Shown: positions 18,692 through 28,323, counted from the first letter of the stretch. The stretch is 50,295 nt of DNA from Candidatus Sulfomarinibacter kjeldsenii (GCA_014764485.1 JACXWA010000121.1:1-50295), one strand, 5' to 3'. The notes: generated by a model from the letters alone, not told the origin. Translations and numbers: made by a program.

Positions 18692-19392
18692 ACACTCCCC
18701 CCGAATCTAAAAACTCCAGACTCATCATCGCAATCGACGGACCCGCCGGCGCCGGCAAATCAACAGTCGCTTCGCAGCTTGCAAGCCGCCTTGGTATCCC
18801 GTATCTGGATACCGGCGCTATGTACCGTGCGGTTGGGCTGCTGGCGATGCAGGATGGGCTCGAGCCACCGTTTGACGAGGGAGCGGCAACGAGGGTCCTC
18901 GAGTTGATGGAGCGACACCGAATCGAGGTCGAGGCTGCGGATGGGGGAACGAAGATCATCGTCGATGGGCACGATGTGGGAGAGGAGATCCGGAGCCCTG
19001 AGTGCTCCTTGATGGCCTCGGCCGTGTCTGCTCTTGCCGACGTGCGGGAGGCTCTCGTTCCGCTTCAGCGTGAGTTGGGAATGCGCGACGGCGGAGTCAT
19101 GGAAGGGCGTGACATCGGTACGGTGGTTTTTCCGGACGCCGGTCTCAAGGTCTTTCTCACCGCGAGTGTTGATGAGCGGGCGCGCCGCCGTCTCGGGGAC
19201 CTCCGCGAACGTGATGTGGACACGAGCCTCGAGGAGGTTCGGGAACAGCAACAGCAACGTGACCTTCAGGACACCTCACGTGCTGAGTCGCCACTCCAGG
19301 TGGCGCGCGGATCGGTGGTCGTTGACACCACCGGGCTGACCCTTGACCAAGTGGTGGAGCGGTTGTTGGAGGAGGTCGCCCGAATCCGCTGA
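18685..19392 (+). CDS. cmk: Cytidylate kinase
   Basis: IAIDGPAGAGKSTVASQLASRLGIPYLDTGAMYRAVG; MEGRDIGTVVFPDAGLKVFLTA; TTG start with upstream aaagga. Confidence 0.95.
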   Translation: MANTPPESKNSRLIIAIDGPAGAGKSTVASQLASRLGIPYLDTGAMYRAVGLLAMQDGLEPPFDEGAATRVLELMERHRIEVEAADGGTKIIVDGHDVGEEIRSPECSLMASAVSALADVREALVPLQRELGMRDGGVMEGRDIGTVVFPDAGLKVFLTASVDERARRRLGDLRERDVDTSLEEVREQQQQRDLQDTSRAESPLQVARGSVVVDTTGLTLDQVVERLLEEVARIR

Positions 19393-19488
19393 TTTTACCT
19401 GCTTGACTCAACGGGACAGAACCCGTAAGGTCATCAAATTACGGAGGCTAGGTTCATATGGGATGGATCTAGCAAGGAGGAAACGGTC

Positions 19489-21597
19489 TTGAGTATGGAC
19501 GCGGATATCAACGGTGAACAGGAACAGGGGAACGGGATGGACGAGCTTTCCATGGAGCAGCTCATGGAGTCCTCCCTACAGTCCCTCAAGGAAGGTGAGG
19601 TCGTTCATGGGACGGTCGTCGCCGTGGACAGCGACGAGGTGCTCGTAGACATCGGATACAAGTGCGAAGGCAGTGTTCCGGTAGCTGAGTTTACCGACCC
19701 GGAGACCAACGAGGTCGAGGTCAAGGTAAACGATGAGGTCGAGGTATATGTTGAACGCCTCGACGAATCGGAGGGCCGCGTACGACTGTCTCGCGATCGC
19801 GCCGCCAAGCTCAAAACCTGGCGCGCGATCGAAGACGCATACAAGGCCGGAACGCCGGTCAAAGGTCAGGTGCTCGACCGCGTCAAGGGAGGATTGTCGG
19901 TGGACATCGGAGTCCGCGCCTTCCTGCCAGGATCACTGGTCGATTTGCTGCCCAACCGCCGTCTCGAGGATTACCTCGAGCAGGAGGTCGAAGCGCGCAT
20001 CATCTCCTTCGACCGCCGCCGGTCCAACGTGGTGTTGTCGCGGAAGGCAATCCTCGAAGAAGCGCAGGGCGAGATCAAGGAGAAGACCATGGAAACCCTC
20101 GAGGAGGGTGGATTGGTCAACGGTGTGGTCAAGAATCTCACCGATTACGGGGTTTTCGTTGACCTCGGCGGTCTCGATGGTTTGCTCCACATTACCGACA
20201 TCTCCTGGGGCCGTGTGGGCCATCCATCCGAGTACTTCAAGGTCGGTGACGAGGTCGATGTGGTCGTGCTCCGCTTTGACCGTGAACGGGAACGAGTTTC
20301 TCTTGGTTATAAGCAGCGATTCGAGGACCCATGGATTCTGGTGCCCGAAAAATACCCGGTGGGTAAACGCGTTGACGGTAAGGTCGTCAGCATCGTCGAC
20401 TACGGCGCATTCGTCGTCCTCGAAGAAGGTGTCGAAGGCCTGATTCACGTCAGCGAAATGTCCTGGACAAAGAAAGTCAAAAACCCGCGGTCGATCCTGG
20501 AAATCGATGAAGAGGTCGGAGTCGTCGTCTCCGAAGTAGATCCTGATAAGAGGCGTTTGTCGCTGTCGTTGCGTGCCACCGAGCCCAATCCGTGGGAGCA
20601 GGTGGCGGAGACCTACAGCGTCGGAGCGACCATCAAGGGAACGGTTCGAAACCTCACAGATTTTGGAGCCTTCGTCGAAATCGTGCCGGGTGTCGACGGT
20701 CTGGTTCACATTTCGGACATGTCTTGGACCCGCCGCATAAACCATCCAAGTGAGGTGGTTCAGAAAGGCGACGATGTGGAGGCGGTCATCACCTCCGTCG
20801 ACTCGTACAACCAACGAATTTCCCTTTCCATGAAGGAGCTACTCCCCAATGAGTGGGAGGAGTACGCCAACTCTCACGGAGTCGGCGATGTATCGACGGG
20901 CAAGGTCACGAACGTTACGGATTTCGGTGTCTTCGTCGAGCTCGCGCCTGGAGTTGAAGGGCTTTGCCACATCTCCGAAATTGACCGTGACGAGGGACTC
21001 TCGCTGGCGGAAATGTTCACCGCAGGGCAGGCAGTCCGCTGTCGAATCCTCAGGGTCGACTGGCACGAAAGCCGCATCGGCCTTTCCATGCACTCAATCG
21101 AACAGGAAGGTGCGGAAGACGAGGCGACGGTCGAGGCCGTCGAGAGTGCGGCAACCGATACCGCGATGGCCGCCGCCCTGCGCGCCGGTGGTGTGGTCGA
21201 AGAAGAGGAGGCCACCGACGTTGAGGAGGCGGCCGGCGACGCGACCCAGGAAGAAGCCGACACCGAGGCGCTGGAAGCCGCGGCGGAAGACGAGACGGTT
21301 GAAGAGCCGGTAGAGACCGCGGCGGAAGAAGAAGCACCAGCCGAAGACGCAGCGACCGAAGAGCCGGTAGAGGCCGCGACAGAAGAAGAAGCAGCGGCCG
21401 AGGATGCGACGGTTGAAGAGGAAGTAGAGGCCGCGGCGGAACCGGTGGCAGAGGATGAGGACAAGGCCTCCGAGGAAGAGGCTTCAATCGAAGTCGAAGC
21501 AGTCGCTGAGGACAGTGACGCCGATCTGGGGGAGCCCGAGGAAGAGGTTGAAGCTACAGCCGAGCCTGAGGGCGATATCGAAGAGAAAAAAGACTGA
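19489..21597 (+). CDS. rpsA: 30S ribosomal protein S1, six S1 domains plus ~160-aa acidic/Ala-rich tail
   Basis: Repeated S1 motifs (VNGVVKNLTDYGVFVDLGGLDGLLHITDISW; IKGTVRNLTDFGAFVEIVPGVDGLVHISDMSWT); SD aaggagg upstream. Confidence 0.95.
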   Translation: MSMDADINGEQEQGNGMDELSMEQLMESSLQSLKEGEVVHGTVVAVDSDEVLVDIGYKCEGSVPVAEFTDPETNEVEVKVNDEVEVYVERLDESEGRVRLSRDRAAKLKTWRAIEDAYKAGTPVKGQVLDRVKGGLSVDIGVRAFLPGSLVDLLPNRRLEDYLEQEVEARIISFDRRRSNVVLSRKAILEEAQGEIKEKTMETLEEGGLVNGVVKNLTDYGVFVDLGGLDGLLHITDISWGRVGHPSEYFKVGDEVDVVVLRFDRERERVSLGYKQRFEDPWILVPEKYPVGKRVDGKVVSIVDYGAFVVLEEGVEGLIHVSEMSWTKKVKNPRSILEIDEEVGVVVSEVDPDKRRLSLSLRATEPNPWEQVAETYSVGATIKGTVRNLTDFGAFVEIVPGVDGLVHISDMSWTRRINHPSEVVQKGDDVEAVITSVDSYNQRISLSMKELLPNEWEEYANSHGVGDVSTGKVTNVTDFGVFVELAPGVEGLCHISEIDRDEGLSLAEMFTAGQAVRCRILRVDWHESRIGLSMHSIEQEGAEDEATVEAVESAATDTAMAAALRAGGVVEEEEATDVEEAAGDATQEEADTEALEAAAEDETVEEPVETAAEEEAPAEDAATEEPVEAATEEEAAAEDATVEEEVEAAAEPVAEDEDKASEEEASIEVEAVAEDSDADLGEPEEEVEATAEPEGDIEEKKD
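21301..21441 (+). repeat. 57-nt (19-aa) imperfect tandem repeat within the rpsA acidic tail
   Basis: gaagagccggtagag at 21301 and 21358, gaagaggaagtagag at 21415: constant 57-nt spacing. Confidence 0.75.
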
Positions 21598-21639
21598 GGG
21601 CAGTCTTGCGGACTGTGGAGGAGCAAGGAGCACCGCAAA

Positions 21640-21924
21640 ATGACGATGACCAAAGCTGATCTTGTGGAGACGGTGGCTGACGCCGCGGACGTTCCCCGGA
21701 AACAGGCGGACGAGGTCGTTCAAGTGATATTGGAGAGTATTATCACGGCCCTTCGTCGCAACGAGAAAGTCGAGCTTCGAGGATTTGGATCCTTCCGGAT
21801 CCGGCAGCGGGGCGAGCGAACCGGTCGGAACCCAAAAACCGGTGAACAGGTACATGTGCCGCCAAAAAAGATCCCCTACTTCAAGCCCGGCAAGCATCTC
21901 AGGGAAGAATTGCTGCAGCAGTGA
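21640..21924 (+). CDS. HU/IHF family DNA-binding protein
   Basis: MTKADLVETVADAADVPRKQADEVVQVILESIITALRRNEKVELRGFGSFRIRQRGERTGRNPKTGEQV. Confidence 0.95.
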   Translation: MTMTKADLVETVADAADVPRKQADEVVQVILESIITALRRNEKVELRGFGSFRIRQRGERTGRNPKTGEQVHVPPKKIPYFKPGKHLREELLQQ

Positions 21925-21930
21925 ACGGCG

Positions 21931-22440
21931 GTGGTAGAGACTCTCTTCGCACCGTGGCGGCTCGAATACGTGTCGACAGCCGACAAACGTGATCGTAATG
22001 AGTGCATCTTCTGCGATGCGTTCGCATCTGCGGACGATCCCTCAACGCTGACTCTCCGGCGGGATCGACGCTCGTTCTCGCTTCTCAATCTCTATCCCTA
22101 TACAACGGGTCACGCCATGGTAGCTCCGATCCAACATTGCAGTGACCTGTCTGATATCGACGAAGTCACCCTGACTGAGATGATGCGGACGGCGCAGGAC
22201 CTGATGGTAGCGATGCGCGAGGAATACCACCCACACGGTTTCAACGTCGGTTTCAACATCGGCGAAGCCGCCGGCGCGGGAATTGAGGAGCACATTCACC
22301 TGCATGTAGTGCCCCGCTGGCGTGGAGACAACAATATGATGACTGTCGTCGGTGGGACTCGAGTCATTCCTGAAGATATCGGTCGCACCTTTGAGCGGAT
22401 GTCGGCAGCATTGAAAGATGCAGGGGAACAGCGCGTATGA
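21931..22440 (+). CDS. HIT family hydrolase/AP4A phosphorylase-like
   Basis: ECIFCDAF...LNLYPYTTGHAMVAP...NVGFNIGEAAGAGIEEHIHLHVVPRWRGDNNMM (HxHxH). Confidence 0.93.
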   Translation: MVETLFAPWRLEYVSTADKRDRNECIFCDAFASADDPSTLTLRRDRRSFSLLNLYPYTTGHAMVAPIQHCSDLSDIDEVTLTEMMRTAQDLMVAMREEYHPHGFNVGFNIGEAAGAGIEEHIHLHVVPRWRGDNNMMTVVGGTRVIPEDIGRTFERMSAALKDAGEQRV

Positions 22441-22919
22441 CCGCAAAAGAATCGAAATCACAGAAGAAGAGACCCGCTGATGCGGTGAAGGATCAAAAGG
22501 TCGAGGGAAAGAACCGGGCGTCGATTTCGCTATTACTTGGATCATGGTTCCTCCCTGGGTTTGGACACTGGAGGCTCGGCAAGAAGAGGCGAGCCGGAGT
22601 CTTCGCAGCCGTCGTTTTCTGTGCGTTCGTCACTGGAGTCTTTCTCCATGGCGAGGTTGGGACCCCAAAGCCCGCGAGCCCGTTCTCCTGGCTCGCAGCA
22701 TTCGCGTGTCTCGGGAACGGAATTCTGGCTGTCGGAAGGCTGGTGTGGCTGAACGGTCTCGGCGGCCTTGTAGGTGGTTTTCCATTCGGTCTCCAGGGCG
22801 GCGGAAGCCCGTCGGCGGCCGGTTTTGCGTATGGCAACACCTTCCTCTATACGGCAGGTCTCATGAATCTACTCGCGGTGCTCGACGTTTCGGACATCGC
22901 TCGCGGAGAGAAGGACTGA
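22437..22919 (+). CDS. Small integral membrane protein of unknown function
   Basis: Charged N-terminus, then several hydrophobic segments (SISLLLGSWFLPGFGHWRLGKKRRAGVFAAVVFCAFVTGVFL). Confidence 0.65.
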   Translation: MTAKESKSQKKRPADAVKDQKVEGKNRASISLLLGSWFLPGFGHWRLGKKRRAGVFAAVVFCAFVTGVFLHGEVGTPKPASPFSWLAAFACLGNGILAVGRLVWLNGLGGLVGGFPFGLQGGGSPSAAGFAYGNTFLYTAGLMNLLAVLDVSDIARGEKD

Positions 22920-22920
22920 G

Positions 22921-23088
22921 ATGGATCACCTTCTCCTCATGATCTGGCACGCTCTGCTGGTTTCCGTGTTTTTCGCCTTTCTCTGGAGATCTACTTCCGT
23001 CGGGCGACGAAACCTGTTTTTGAAGACCTTCCTGATTATGGTGGTCGGGGCCGCCGCCTTGGGATGGCTGATGTTCCCGTTCCCCTGA
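22921..23088 (+). CDS. 55-aa small membrane protein (below the ORF-track cutoff)
   Basis: ATG just after the 22919 stop: MDHLLLMIWHALLVSVFFAFLWRSTSVGRRNLFLKTFLIMVVGAAALGWLMFPFP*. Confidence 0.55.
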   Translation: MDHLLLMIWHALLVSVFFAFLWRSTSVGRRNLFLKTFLIMVVGAAALGWLMFPFP

Positions 23089-23090
23089 TG

Positions 23091-23154
23091 GTTAGCCCGC
23101 GTTTCTCACTAACTTCCTGCTGCGGCCGCCGGAACACCGCACCCAGCGGTGTTC
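23091..23154. repeat. Two-hairpin intergenic element (REP-like candidate)
   Basis: gttag(23091-95)/ctaac(23109-113) and perfect gaacaccg(23132-39)/cggtgttc(23147-54). Confidence 0.45.
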
Positions 23155-23192
23155 TCTCGCCTCGCCGTCCTCGCGACGAAACCCGGTGAGAT

Positions 23193-23573
23193 ATGCGGGC
23201 TGGGCGGGTTCGAAGATTCGTGATCGTCGCAAATTTGGTGTACGCAGCCTCATTATTGTTTCTTGGGATCGTTCCTGACGTTCCTGCTGTTGCCGTTGAT
23301 ATCCCCGATTATGTTGCCCACGGGATTGCCTATGCGGCTCACACCGCCCTCATGTTTGCCCTGCTCCTACCTTCGATCGGAAGAGGCAACGCCGCGGTCT
23401 TGGCCTTTGTCGGAGCCGTAATATACGGTGGTCTAGTCGAGGCCCTGCAGTTCTTGCAACCGGCGCGCACCGTGGAGATTCGGGACATCCTCGCCAACTC
23501 GGTGGGTGCGGGAATGGCGGCGATAGTCCTCTACTTCGTAACCGCTCCGAGACCGACGGGTGGTAGTGGATGA
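23193..23573 (+). CDS. VanZ-like membrane protein
   Basis: DYVAHGIAYAAHTALM...GLVEALQFLQPARTVEIRDILANSVGAGMA. Confidence 0.8.
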   Translation: MRAGRVRRFVIVANLVYAASLLFLGIVPDVPAVAVDIPDYVAHGIAYAAHTALMFALLLPSIGRGNAAVLAFVGAVIYGGLVEALQFLQPARTVEIRDILANSVGAGMAAIVLYFVTAPRPTGGSG

Positions 23574-24688
23574 GTATGAGAGACCTGATGGTGGTCGCTG
23601 GGGAGGTCTCGGGAGACATCCATGCAGGCAACATGCTCGCCGAACTCCAACAGAACAGTCCGGAGATCCGCGCCTTCGGAGTCGGAGGGGAACGGCTGGC
23701 GGCTGCAGGGCTCGACCTCGTGGCATCGACCGACGAGCTTGCCCACATGGGCCTGGTAGAGGTGTTGCGCGAACTCCCTCGTATACGGCAGGTCATGCGT
23801 CGACTGGTGGTCGAGGCCGAGCGTCGCCGACCTGCAGTGGCGGTATTGGTGGATTCTCCAGACTTCAACCTTCGCCTTGCAGCGCGTCTCCGGAGGCTCG
23901 ACATACCAGTCGTTCTTTATGTCTCGCCACAGCTCTGGGCGTGGCGGCGGGGTCGGGTTCGGACAGTGCGAAAGGTTGCACGAGAAGTCCTCTGCATCCT
24001 TCCGTTCGAGGTGCCGTTTTATGAGGCTCACAACGTGCACGCTCGTTACGTCGGGCATCCTTTGGTGGACGAAATCGATCGCGTCGGCCTCCTCGGTCGG
24101 ACTGCGAACCCGGAACCGGGATGGTTAGCCATGCTGCCGGGTTCGCGGGCGATGGAGGTCCGCCAGCTCCTGCCCGTGATGCTGCAGACTCTTCAAATGA
24201 TGCCGCCGTCGCAGGTCAAGGCAGCGGTGCTGGTCGAGGCTCCGGGGATGCAAGTGGAGATTGATGCCGTTCTCGCCGACTGCGCCGTCGATCCTCGACT
24301 TCGCCGGGTCCGCGGCGAGATGCGAAGGCGCGAGCTGTCAGGCTGCGAGCTGGCCTGGACGGCCTCCGGGACTGCCACCCTGGAGTGCGCCCTCCTCGGC
24401 GTGCCGATGGTCGTTGGATATCGGCTCCAACCGGTCTCCTATGCGCTGGCGAAGCTATTGGTAAGAGTGCCGAACGTCGCACTCGTCAATCTGATTGTGG
24501 GCAGAACCGTAGTTCCGGAACTTCTCCAAAACGCCTGGTGTGCGGATCGCCTGGCGGCAGTTACTTCAGAGATCTTCATTAGCGGTGTGGAAAGTCAAAA
24601 GGCCGGTTTGGCGGAAGCACGCGGGCTGCTCGGAAGCCCCGGAGCTTCGCGGCAAGCAGCGGAAGCGGTCGCGGAGTATTTTGGTTAG
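23570..24688 (+). CDS. lpxB: Lipid-A-disaccharide synthase
   Basis: VVAGEVSGDIHAGNML; GFGVGGERL-type motif; YVSPQLWAWRRGRVRTVRK; LPGSRAMEV; SGTATLECALLGVPMVVGYR; VPNVALVNLIVGRTVVPELLQ. Confidence 0.95.
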   Translation: MSMRDLMVVAGEVSGDIHAGNMLAELQQNSPEIRAFGVGGERLAAAGLDLVASTDELAHMGLVEVLRELPRIRQVMRRLVVEAERRRPAVAVLVDSPDFNLRLAARLRRLDIPVVLYVSPQLWAWRRGRVRTVRKVAREVLCILPFEVPFYEAHNVHARYVGHPLVDEIDRVGLLGRTANPEPGWLAMLPGSRAMEVRQLLPVMLQTLQMMPPSQVKAAVLVEAPGMQVEIDAVLADCAVDPRLRRVRGEMRRRELSGCELAWTASGTATLECALLGVPMVVGYRLQPVSYALAKLLVRVPNVALVNLIVGRTVVPELLQNAWCADRLAAVTSEIFISGVESQKAGLAEARGLLGSPGASRQAAEAVAEYFG

Positions 24689-24716
24689 CCGGTCCTGAGT
24701 AGGGGCACGCGTCCCA

Positions 24717-24808
24717 CCGCTATCGCATTCGTTATCTCATCGGTATCGATTGGAAGGTGTTCTGCTGTGGCCATCGATAACGATAACGATCTGATAGCGA
24801 TAACGACC
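24717..24808. repeat. Palindromic element with iterated (GATAACG/CGTTATC) motifs
   Basis: Left cgctatcgcattcgttatctcatcggtatcgattgg; right ccatcgataacgataacgatctgatagcgataacgacc. Confidence 0.55.
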
Positions 24809-24853
24809 AGTGGTGAAGAAAAACCGGGGTAGAATCCCGAACCTGGAGGCTCG

Positions 24854-26269
24854 ATGGCGGAAGCGCGGAAAGAGAAGCTGAAGCGACTGGATCAACCACC
24901 CGTAAGGGTTGGGATGATCAGTCTCGGCTGCGCCAAAAACCTGGTCGATGGCGAAACCATGCTCGGGCATCTCGAACGTGCTGGGGTCGAGCTGACGGCA
25001 GATGCCGCCCAAGCCGACGTCGTGCTTGTCAACACGTGCGGTTTCATCGACGATGCCAAACGCGAATCTATCGACTCCATCCTCGAGGTTGTCGAGGCAA
25101 AGCAGAAAGGTGAAGTTCGCAGACTTGTGGTCACCGGATGTATGGCCCAGGCATATGCCGAGGAACTTCGGCGAGAGATTCCTGAGATCGACGCGTTCGT
25201 GGGATTGGACGAACTCGAACAGATTACCGAGGCGGTGCGCGGCGAGCTCTCGGACCACATACCCGATCAACGCGGCGCCCTCAAGGTCTACGACCACCAC
25301 AACCCGCGGATTCTCTCAACAGGCAGCTTCGCTTACCTCAAGGTTGCCGAGGGGTGCAACAACCCGTGTTCCTTCTGTCATATCCCGGAGATGCGCGGAG
25401 CATTTCGATCACGAACAATCGATGATCTGGTGAGCGAAGCGCGTTCACTCGAGGAACGCGGCGTCAAAGAGCTGGTGCTCATCGCTCAGGACACCACCCG
25501 CTACGGCGAAGATCTCGGTCTGGAGAACGGCCTTCGTTCTTTGGTAGAAGACCTTCTGGCGTCGACAACCGTACCGTGGATCCGGTTCCTTTACGCCTAC
25601 CCGGCGACCCTCGACGAGGGGTTGTTCGATCTCATGGCTGCCGAGAATCGGTTCCTATCCTATCTCGATATCCCATTGCAACACGCCAGCAGGTCGGTTC
25701 TCAAAGCGATGAAACGAGGCGGTGATGCGCGCTCCTATCGGGCGATGATCGAGCGCGCCAGAGCAGTTGTGCCAGACCTGACCCTTCGCACGACCTTCAT
25801 TGTCGGTTTTCCGGGGGAGGGTGAGGAGGAGTTTACCGAGCTTTTGGATTTTGTGCGGGAGGTGAGGTTCGATCACCTCGGCGCCTTTTCCTATTCCTGG
25901 CAGGAGGAGAATCCAGGTGCCAGCCTTGGCGATTCCGTCACAGGTGAGGAAAAGTCTCAAAGACACCAACTCCTCATGCAGGCGCAGCAGGAAATCTCTC
26001 TCAGCCACAACCAGGCGCTCATCGGTAGCACCTTGCCGGCGTTGGTGGCCGGGCCCCTGCCCGAAATGGAGTTGCTTCTCGAGGCGAGGCTGCAGCGACA
26101 AGCACCAGAAATTGACGGTCGCCTGTTGATCAACGACGGCACCGCATCGCCGGGATCTTTGGTCGAAGTAGAAATCACGGACGCCCATGAGTACGACATC
26201 GTAGGCCGTCTGGTTCGAGTTGTGGCGCCCGGTGAAACGACTGCTTTGCGCCTGCCGGTCGTGGGCTGA
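24854..26269 (+). CDS. rimO: Ribosomal protein S12 methylthiotransferase
   Basis: ISLGCAKNLVDGETMLG; NTCGFIDDAKRESID; AEGCNNPCSFCHIPEMRG; C-terminal TRAM-like domain. Confidence 0.95.
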   Translation: MAEARKEKLKRLDQPPVRVGMISLGCAKNLVDGETMLGHLERAGVELTADAAQADVVLVNTCGFIDDAKRESIDSILEVVEAKQKGEVRRLVVTGCMAQAYAEELRREIPEIDAFVGLDELEQITEAVRGELSDHIPDQRGALKVYDHHNPRILSTGSFAYLKVAEGCNNPCSFCHIPEMRGAFRSRTIDDLVSEARSLEERGVKELVLIAQDTTRYGEDLGLENGLRSLVEDLLASTTVPWIRFLYAYPATLDEGLFDLMAAENRFLSYLDIPLQHASRSVLKAMKRGGDARSYRAMIERARAVVPDLTLRTTFIVGFPGEGEEEFTELLDFVREVRFDHLGAFSYSWQEENPGASLGDSVTGEEKSQRHQLLMQAQQEISLSHNQALIGSTLPALVAGPLPEMELLLEARLQRQAPEIDGRLLINDGTASPGSLVEVEITDAHEYDIVGRLVRVVAPGETTALRLPVVG

Positions 26270-26278
26270 GGCGCTCGG

Positions 26279-27244
26279 ATGGAAGTCCTTCGTGATCCCC
26301 TTGGCAACGACGAACCGCCTCGTGGTTCCGTCCTCAGTATCGGTAATTTCGATGGAGTACATCGCGGTCATCAGGCCGTTCTGTCGCACGTGGTCGAGCG
26401 CGCCCAAACCCTTGGTGTGGGCGCTTTGGCGATGACTTTTGACCCCCATCCAATCAAGCTTCTCCGTCCGGCGGATGCGCCACGCCTTGTGACGACACTC
26501 GAACAACGCCTCGCCCTGATCGCTCGTACCGGAATCGAAACCTGCCTTTTGGTTCCCTTCACCCATAGGGTAGCGAGGATGATGGCGGAAGATTTTGTCC
26601 GTGACGTGCTCGTGCGACGCCTCACGGTCCAAGAGGTGTACATCGGCAAGAACTTCAGGTTTGGTGCCGATCGCGGCGGCGACGTCGAGTTGCTGACGAG
26701 AATGGGAGATGAACTCGGCTTCCAAGCCGCCTCCTCTCCAATCGTCGAACACCGAGGCGGAGTGGTGTCATCGACAAGGGTTCGACAGGCCATAGGTGAT
26801 GGCAGGGTTGAGGAGGCGGGAGGTCTTCTCGCCCGGGCGGTTTACATAGATGGGCGAGTATTGGAGGGCAAGCGGCTCGGGCGGACGCTCGGATTTCCAA
26901 CTCTCAACATCGAGGTTGAGAATGAGCTCCAGCCCGACCGTGGTGTCTATGTTACGGCTGTTCATATTCCGTCCTTCGAACGGACATTTCCAGCCGTAAC
27001 CAACGTCGGTGTGCGACCCACGATTTACCAGAACTCTCTGACAACCGTCGAGAGTCACCTCCTGGATTTCACTGCTGACGTCTATCGCGAACGGGTACGC
27101 CTTTTCTTCCTTCAAAGACTGCGCGAAGAACGCACATTTGATTCCACGACCCAGTTGATGGCCCAGATCCGACTCGACGTCGAGACCTCAAGGAATTACT
27201 TCGAGGAAAATCCTGTCGGCAATCTGCCGTTGGTCCTTCCGTGA
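26279..27244 (+). CDS. ribF: Bifunctional riboflavin kinase/FAD synthetase
   Basis: SIGNFDGVHRGHQAVL; FDPHPIKLL; KNFRFGADRGGDVELL; GRTLGFPTLNIEVENELQPDRGVYVT. Confidence 0.95.
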   Translation: MEVLRDPLGNDEPPRGSVLSIGNFDGVHRGHQAVLSHVVERAQTLGVGALAMTFDPHPIKLLRPADAPRLVTTLEQRLALIARTGIETCLLVPFTHRVARMMAEDFVRDVLVRRLTVQEVYIGKNFRFGADRGGDVELLTRMGDELGFQAASSPIVEHRGGVVSSTRVRQAIGDGRVEEAGGLLARAVYIDGRVLEGKRLGRTLGFPTLNIEVENELQPDRGVYVTAVHIPSFERTFPAVTNVGVRPTIYQNSLTTVESHLLDFTADVYRERVRLFFLQRLREERTFDSTTQLMAQIRLDVETSRNYFEENPVGNLPLVLP

Positions 27245-28254
27245 ACCTTGCAGCCGCTTTGGTTCTGCTTGCAGCCCTCGCTGTGTCAGCCACAATACTG
27301 CTGGTCGTGGTCGCGATGGTGTGGTGGGTCGATCGCTATGATCGCGAGCCCTTGCACCTTGTCGTGATGGTCTTCCTTTGGGGGGCGTCAGCGGCACCAC
27401 TGATTTCGGTGGTCATTTTCGGTGTGATCGACCGATTGCTGGGGGGCTTTGATGCAATAACTGCAAGTGGCTTGATCAGCCTCGGCCTCGTGACGCCGAT
27501 GGTCGAGGAGGTTTCCAAGGCCGTGGCCGTGGTTTTGGTTGTGGTTTTTTCGAGCAAATTCGACAATCCTACCGACGGTGTGGTCTATGGCACCGCAGTT
27601 GGTCTCGGTTTTGCCGTTTCGGAGAACGTTATTTACGGCATTTCTGCTGGCGTGCACCTTCGCAGCGCAGCAGGAATCCTGGTCCTGGTTGGTGGCAGAA
27701 CCCTTCTGTCAGCTGGAGTCCATGCGGTCAGCAGCGCCACATTCGGAGGGTTCCTGGGACACGCGGCAATGAGCGGGAAATTGCCTGCAAAAACCCTGTG
27801 GGCGGCGACCGGATTGCTGGCCGCAGTTGTCCTTCACGGATCGTGGAATCTTTCGTTGATGTGGTTCGGCCCGGTGGGGGAGGGTGGTGCCCCACGTCTC
27901 TGGTTGGCGGCCCTTCCGGTTCTCTACCTGGGTTACGTCATAACGCTGGCTCTGGTCCTCCACTCTGAGCACCGTATCCTCAAAAGGCAACTTGGCGACG
28001 AGGTGGAGCTTGGATTGATCCCGTCCTGGGTTCTTGATGTGATTCCATTCTACCGGCGACGGGTCCGGGCCAACTGGTGGCCATCGAGGAGGGAACGCAC
28101 CGTAATTGCACGGCTTCTGACGAGGATGGCGTTCCGCAAGCATGCCGTTCGAAATCTCTCACCAGGCGAAGCCGCCATCGCCTCGCTCGAGGTTGTGAAG
28201 TTACGGCAACGCCTACGGGAGATTCTGGATCCGGAGGATCCAGAACCTACATAG
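27241..28254 (+). CDS. PrsW-family intramembrane metalloprotease
   Basis: DRYDREPLHLVVMVFLWGA; TPMVEEVSKAVAVVL; VYGTAVGLGFAVSENVIY; GVHAVSSATFGGFLGHA; HGSWNL. Confidence 0.88.
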   Translation: MNLAAALVLLAALAVSATILLVVVAMVWWVDRYDREPLHLVVMVFLWGASAAPLISVVIFGVIDRLLGGFDAITASGLISLGLVTPMVEEVSKAVAVVLVVVFSSKFDNPTDGVVYGTAVGLGFAVSENVIYGISAGVHLRSAAGILVLVGGRTLLSAGVHAVSSATFGGFLGHAAMSGKLPAKTLWAATGLLAAVVLHGSWNLSLMWFGPVGEGGAPRLWLAALPVLYLGYVITLALVLHSEHRILKRQLGDEVELGLIPSWVLDVIPFYRRRVRANWWPSRRERTVIARLLTRMAFRKHAVRNLSPGEAAIASLEVVKLRQRLREILDPEDPEPT

Positions 28255-28323
28255 GCATTCGCTTGAATGTCAAACCTTTGTTGCAGTCAATTGCCTCGAC
28301 GCCGACGGGCTGTACGATAGGGA

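Noticed and set aside
19411-19426. acggg-acagaa-cccgt hairpin in the rpsA leader as an S1 autoregulatory element
   Set aside because: Only 5 bp; no further conserved structure visible.
19933-20814. 293-aa minus-strand ORF
   Set aside because: Antisense mirror of rpsA; low-quality composition (His/Asp/Val-rich) and no family motif.
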